Shown here: piece by piece, positions 63,063 to 64,000 of the stretch
Layout of the letters: every line of letters begins with the position of its first letter
How positions within the stretch are numbered: position 1 is the first letter of the stretch
Source: Bradyrhizobium commune
GTDB lineage: Bacteria > Pseudomonadota > Alphaproteobacteria > Rhizobiales > Xanthobacteraceae
Length of the DNA: 64,000 nt
Reading direction: 5' to 3'
Assembly (NCBI RefSeq): GCF_015624505.1
Contig: NZ_CP061379.1
Location: 930,001-994,000, forward strand
Program-made: the position numbers and the translations under genes
Notes under the pieces: generated by a model
Told to the model about the DNA's origin: nothing
The model's database searches: none
The model's input: only the letters and a program-made list of their open reading frames with translations

Positions 63063-64000
63063 TCACGCCGTCCGCGCGCGCCGCCCCTCGATCGGATAGG
63101 CCGGGTCGTTGTAGCCCGGCGTCGACGGATGGCCCGGCACGACCAGCCGGTCGATCAACGCCTCGTCCTCCGCAGTGAAGCGGTAGTCGAGCGCGCTGAT
63201 GTAGCCGTCCCACTGCTCTTCGGTGCGAGGACCTGCGACGATCGATGAGACGAAGGCGGAATTGAGCACCCAGGCGACCGCGAGCTGACCGGCGGTGATG
63301 CCCTTCTTCTCCGCGTGGCTCTTGATCTCCTGCGCAAGCTGGAGCGATTCCGGCCGCCACTCGGTCTGCATCATGCGGGTGTCGTTGCGGCCCGCGCGCG
63401 TTTCCTTGTCAGGCGCGGCATCAGGCTTGTACTTGCCGGTGAGCACGCCGCGCGCCAGCGGGCTATAGGGCACGATGCCGAGGCCGTAATAGCTGCACGC
63501 CGGAAAATGCTCGACCTCGGGCATGCGGTTCATCGCGTTGTAATAAGGCTGGCTCGCCACCGGCCGGTCGATGCCGAGGCGGTCGCAGATGTTGCAGATC
63601 TCCGCGACGCGCCAGGCGCGATAATTCGAGACGCCGAAATAGCGGATCTTGCCGGCTCGGATCAGATCGCCCATCGCGCGCACCGTCTCCTCAAGCGGCG
63701 TCGCGTGGTCCTCCTTGTGCAGATAGTAGATGTCGATGTGGTCGGTGCCGAGCCGCTTCAGGCTTTCGTCGGCGGCCTGCAGCACCCAGCGCCGCGACAG
63801 CCCGACGCGGTTGGGGTCGTCGCCCATGGGGTTGGCGAGCTTGGTCGCGAGGATCCAGGCGTGACGGTTGTTGCCGATCGCGCGGCCGACGACCTCTTCG
63901 GAGCCGCCCTTCGAATAGGCGTCCGCGCTGTCGATGAAATTGATGCCGGCGTTATGCGCCTTCGCAATGATCCGCCGTGAGGTGGCCTCGTCGGTCGGCC
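63063..64000 (-). CDS. aldo/keto reductase (5' end cut by the window)
   Basis: 313 codons visible, running off the window at 64000. GINFIDSADAYSKGGSEEVVGRAI gives the catalytic Asp/Tyr, LATKLANP the Lys, and YYLHKEDHATPLEETVRAMGDLIRAGKIRYFGVSNY the family's central motif. NADPH-dependent TIM-barrel oxidoreductase; substrate unknown. An internal ATG at 63827 is not the start because the family motifs continue upstream of it. Confidence 0.92.
   Translation of the reverse strand, partial: PTDEATSRRIIAKAHNAGINFIDSADAYSKGGSEEVVGRAIGNNRHAWILATKLANPMGDDPNRVGLSRRWVLQAADESLKRLGTDHIDIYYLHKEDHATPLEETVRAMGDLIRAGKIRYFGVSNYRAWRVAEICNICDRLGIDRPVASQPYYNAMNRMPEVEHFPACSYYGLGIVPYSPLARGVLTGKYKPDAAPDKETRAGRNDTRMMQTEWRPESLQLAQEIKSHAEKKGITAGQLAVAWVLNSAFVSSIVAGPRTEEQWDGYISALDYRFTAEDEALIDRLVVPGHPSTPGYNDPAYPIEGRRARTA

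Overview
The window is GC-rich, gene-dense chromosomal DNA that looks like Bradyrhizobium or a close relative in the Nitrobacteraceae. Supporting signs are a protein nearly superimposable on the Bradyrhizobium D-tartrate dehydratase family, the DUF2948-hisD-UPF0262-phosphatase-maf-yacG-tRNA-Phe block typical of Alphaproteobacteria, an MddA-type methyltransferase, and several palindromic intergenic repeats of the kind scattered through this group. All calls come from reading the sequence; no database was searched. Coding density is normal, with most genes in short operons of 2-4 and many divergent TetR/target pairs.

Layout. 1-2651: end of a phosphonate C-P lyase operon (phnL, phnM, phnN) and an FMN-binding PPOX-type protein. 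2689-5537 (minus): O-acetylhomoserine sulfhydrylase, alpha/beta hydrolase, SDR. 5766-7475: methyl-accepting chemotaxis protein. 7716-9941 (minus): luciferase-like monooxygenase, then a ferric-reductase-like membrane protein paired with a Tat-exported intradiol-dioxygenase-like protein. 10153-11316: D-tartrate dehydratase. 11328-12053: a cyclic-nucleotide-binding gene bracketed by two 88-bp palindromic repeats. 12076-14237 (minus): MEDS-LuxR regulator, a protein with a TetR-type C-terminal domain but no recognisable HTH, and a PilZ-like protein. 14238-15508: non-coding repeat-like DNA and tRNA-Thr(GGT).

15509-21942: a small basic protein, a CRP-domain/thioredoxin-reductase-like fusion, an EthD protein, a membrane protein, a haloperoxidase-like hydrolase, and a TetR/SDR divergon with a NAD-binding protein. 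22024-26348: conserved housekeeping block (DUF2948, hisD, UPF0262, low-Mr phosphatase, maf, yacG, tRNA-Phe). 26516-30658: IS66 relic followed by a self-contained island: twin operators, mddA-like methyltransferase, TetR, and a hydrolase-glycosyltransferase fusion. 30895-38531: membrane and outer-membrane proteins, a secreted caspase-like protease and an Old-Yellow-Enzyme-like protein interspersed with copies of one repeat, then an SDR/TetR divergon and a GNAT.

38635-51257 is the most unusual region: a biosynthetic cluster joining RiPP and NRPS genes. On the minus strand are a 153-aa precursor whose last ~60 residues hold 18 cysteines in a Gly/Arg background, a fused E1-like/YcaO cyclodehydratase, a SagB-type dehydrogenase and a C-A-T NRPS. 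Convergent on the plus strand are a C-T-TE NRPS-like protein (with a Cys where the TE nucleophile belongs) and a two-gene ABC exporter. I infer a polyazole (thiazole-rich) peptide that is further modified by an amino acid or acyl group and exported; the product is not known to me.

51463-64000: VOC protein, a secreted-protein gene broken by loss of one T in its signal peptide, small membrane protein, FABP-like barrel, RibD-like reductase, amine oxidase, a His/Tyr/Gly-rich exported peptide with its terminator, isochorismatase-like hydrolase, an orphan sensor kinase with a periplasmic ABC-substrate-binding-like domain, an exported unknown, a CoA-transferase pair, a TPR (TTC38-like) protein and a truncated aldo/keto reductase at the window edge.
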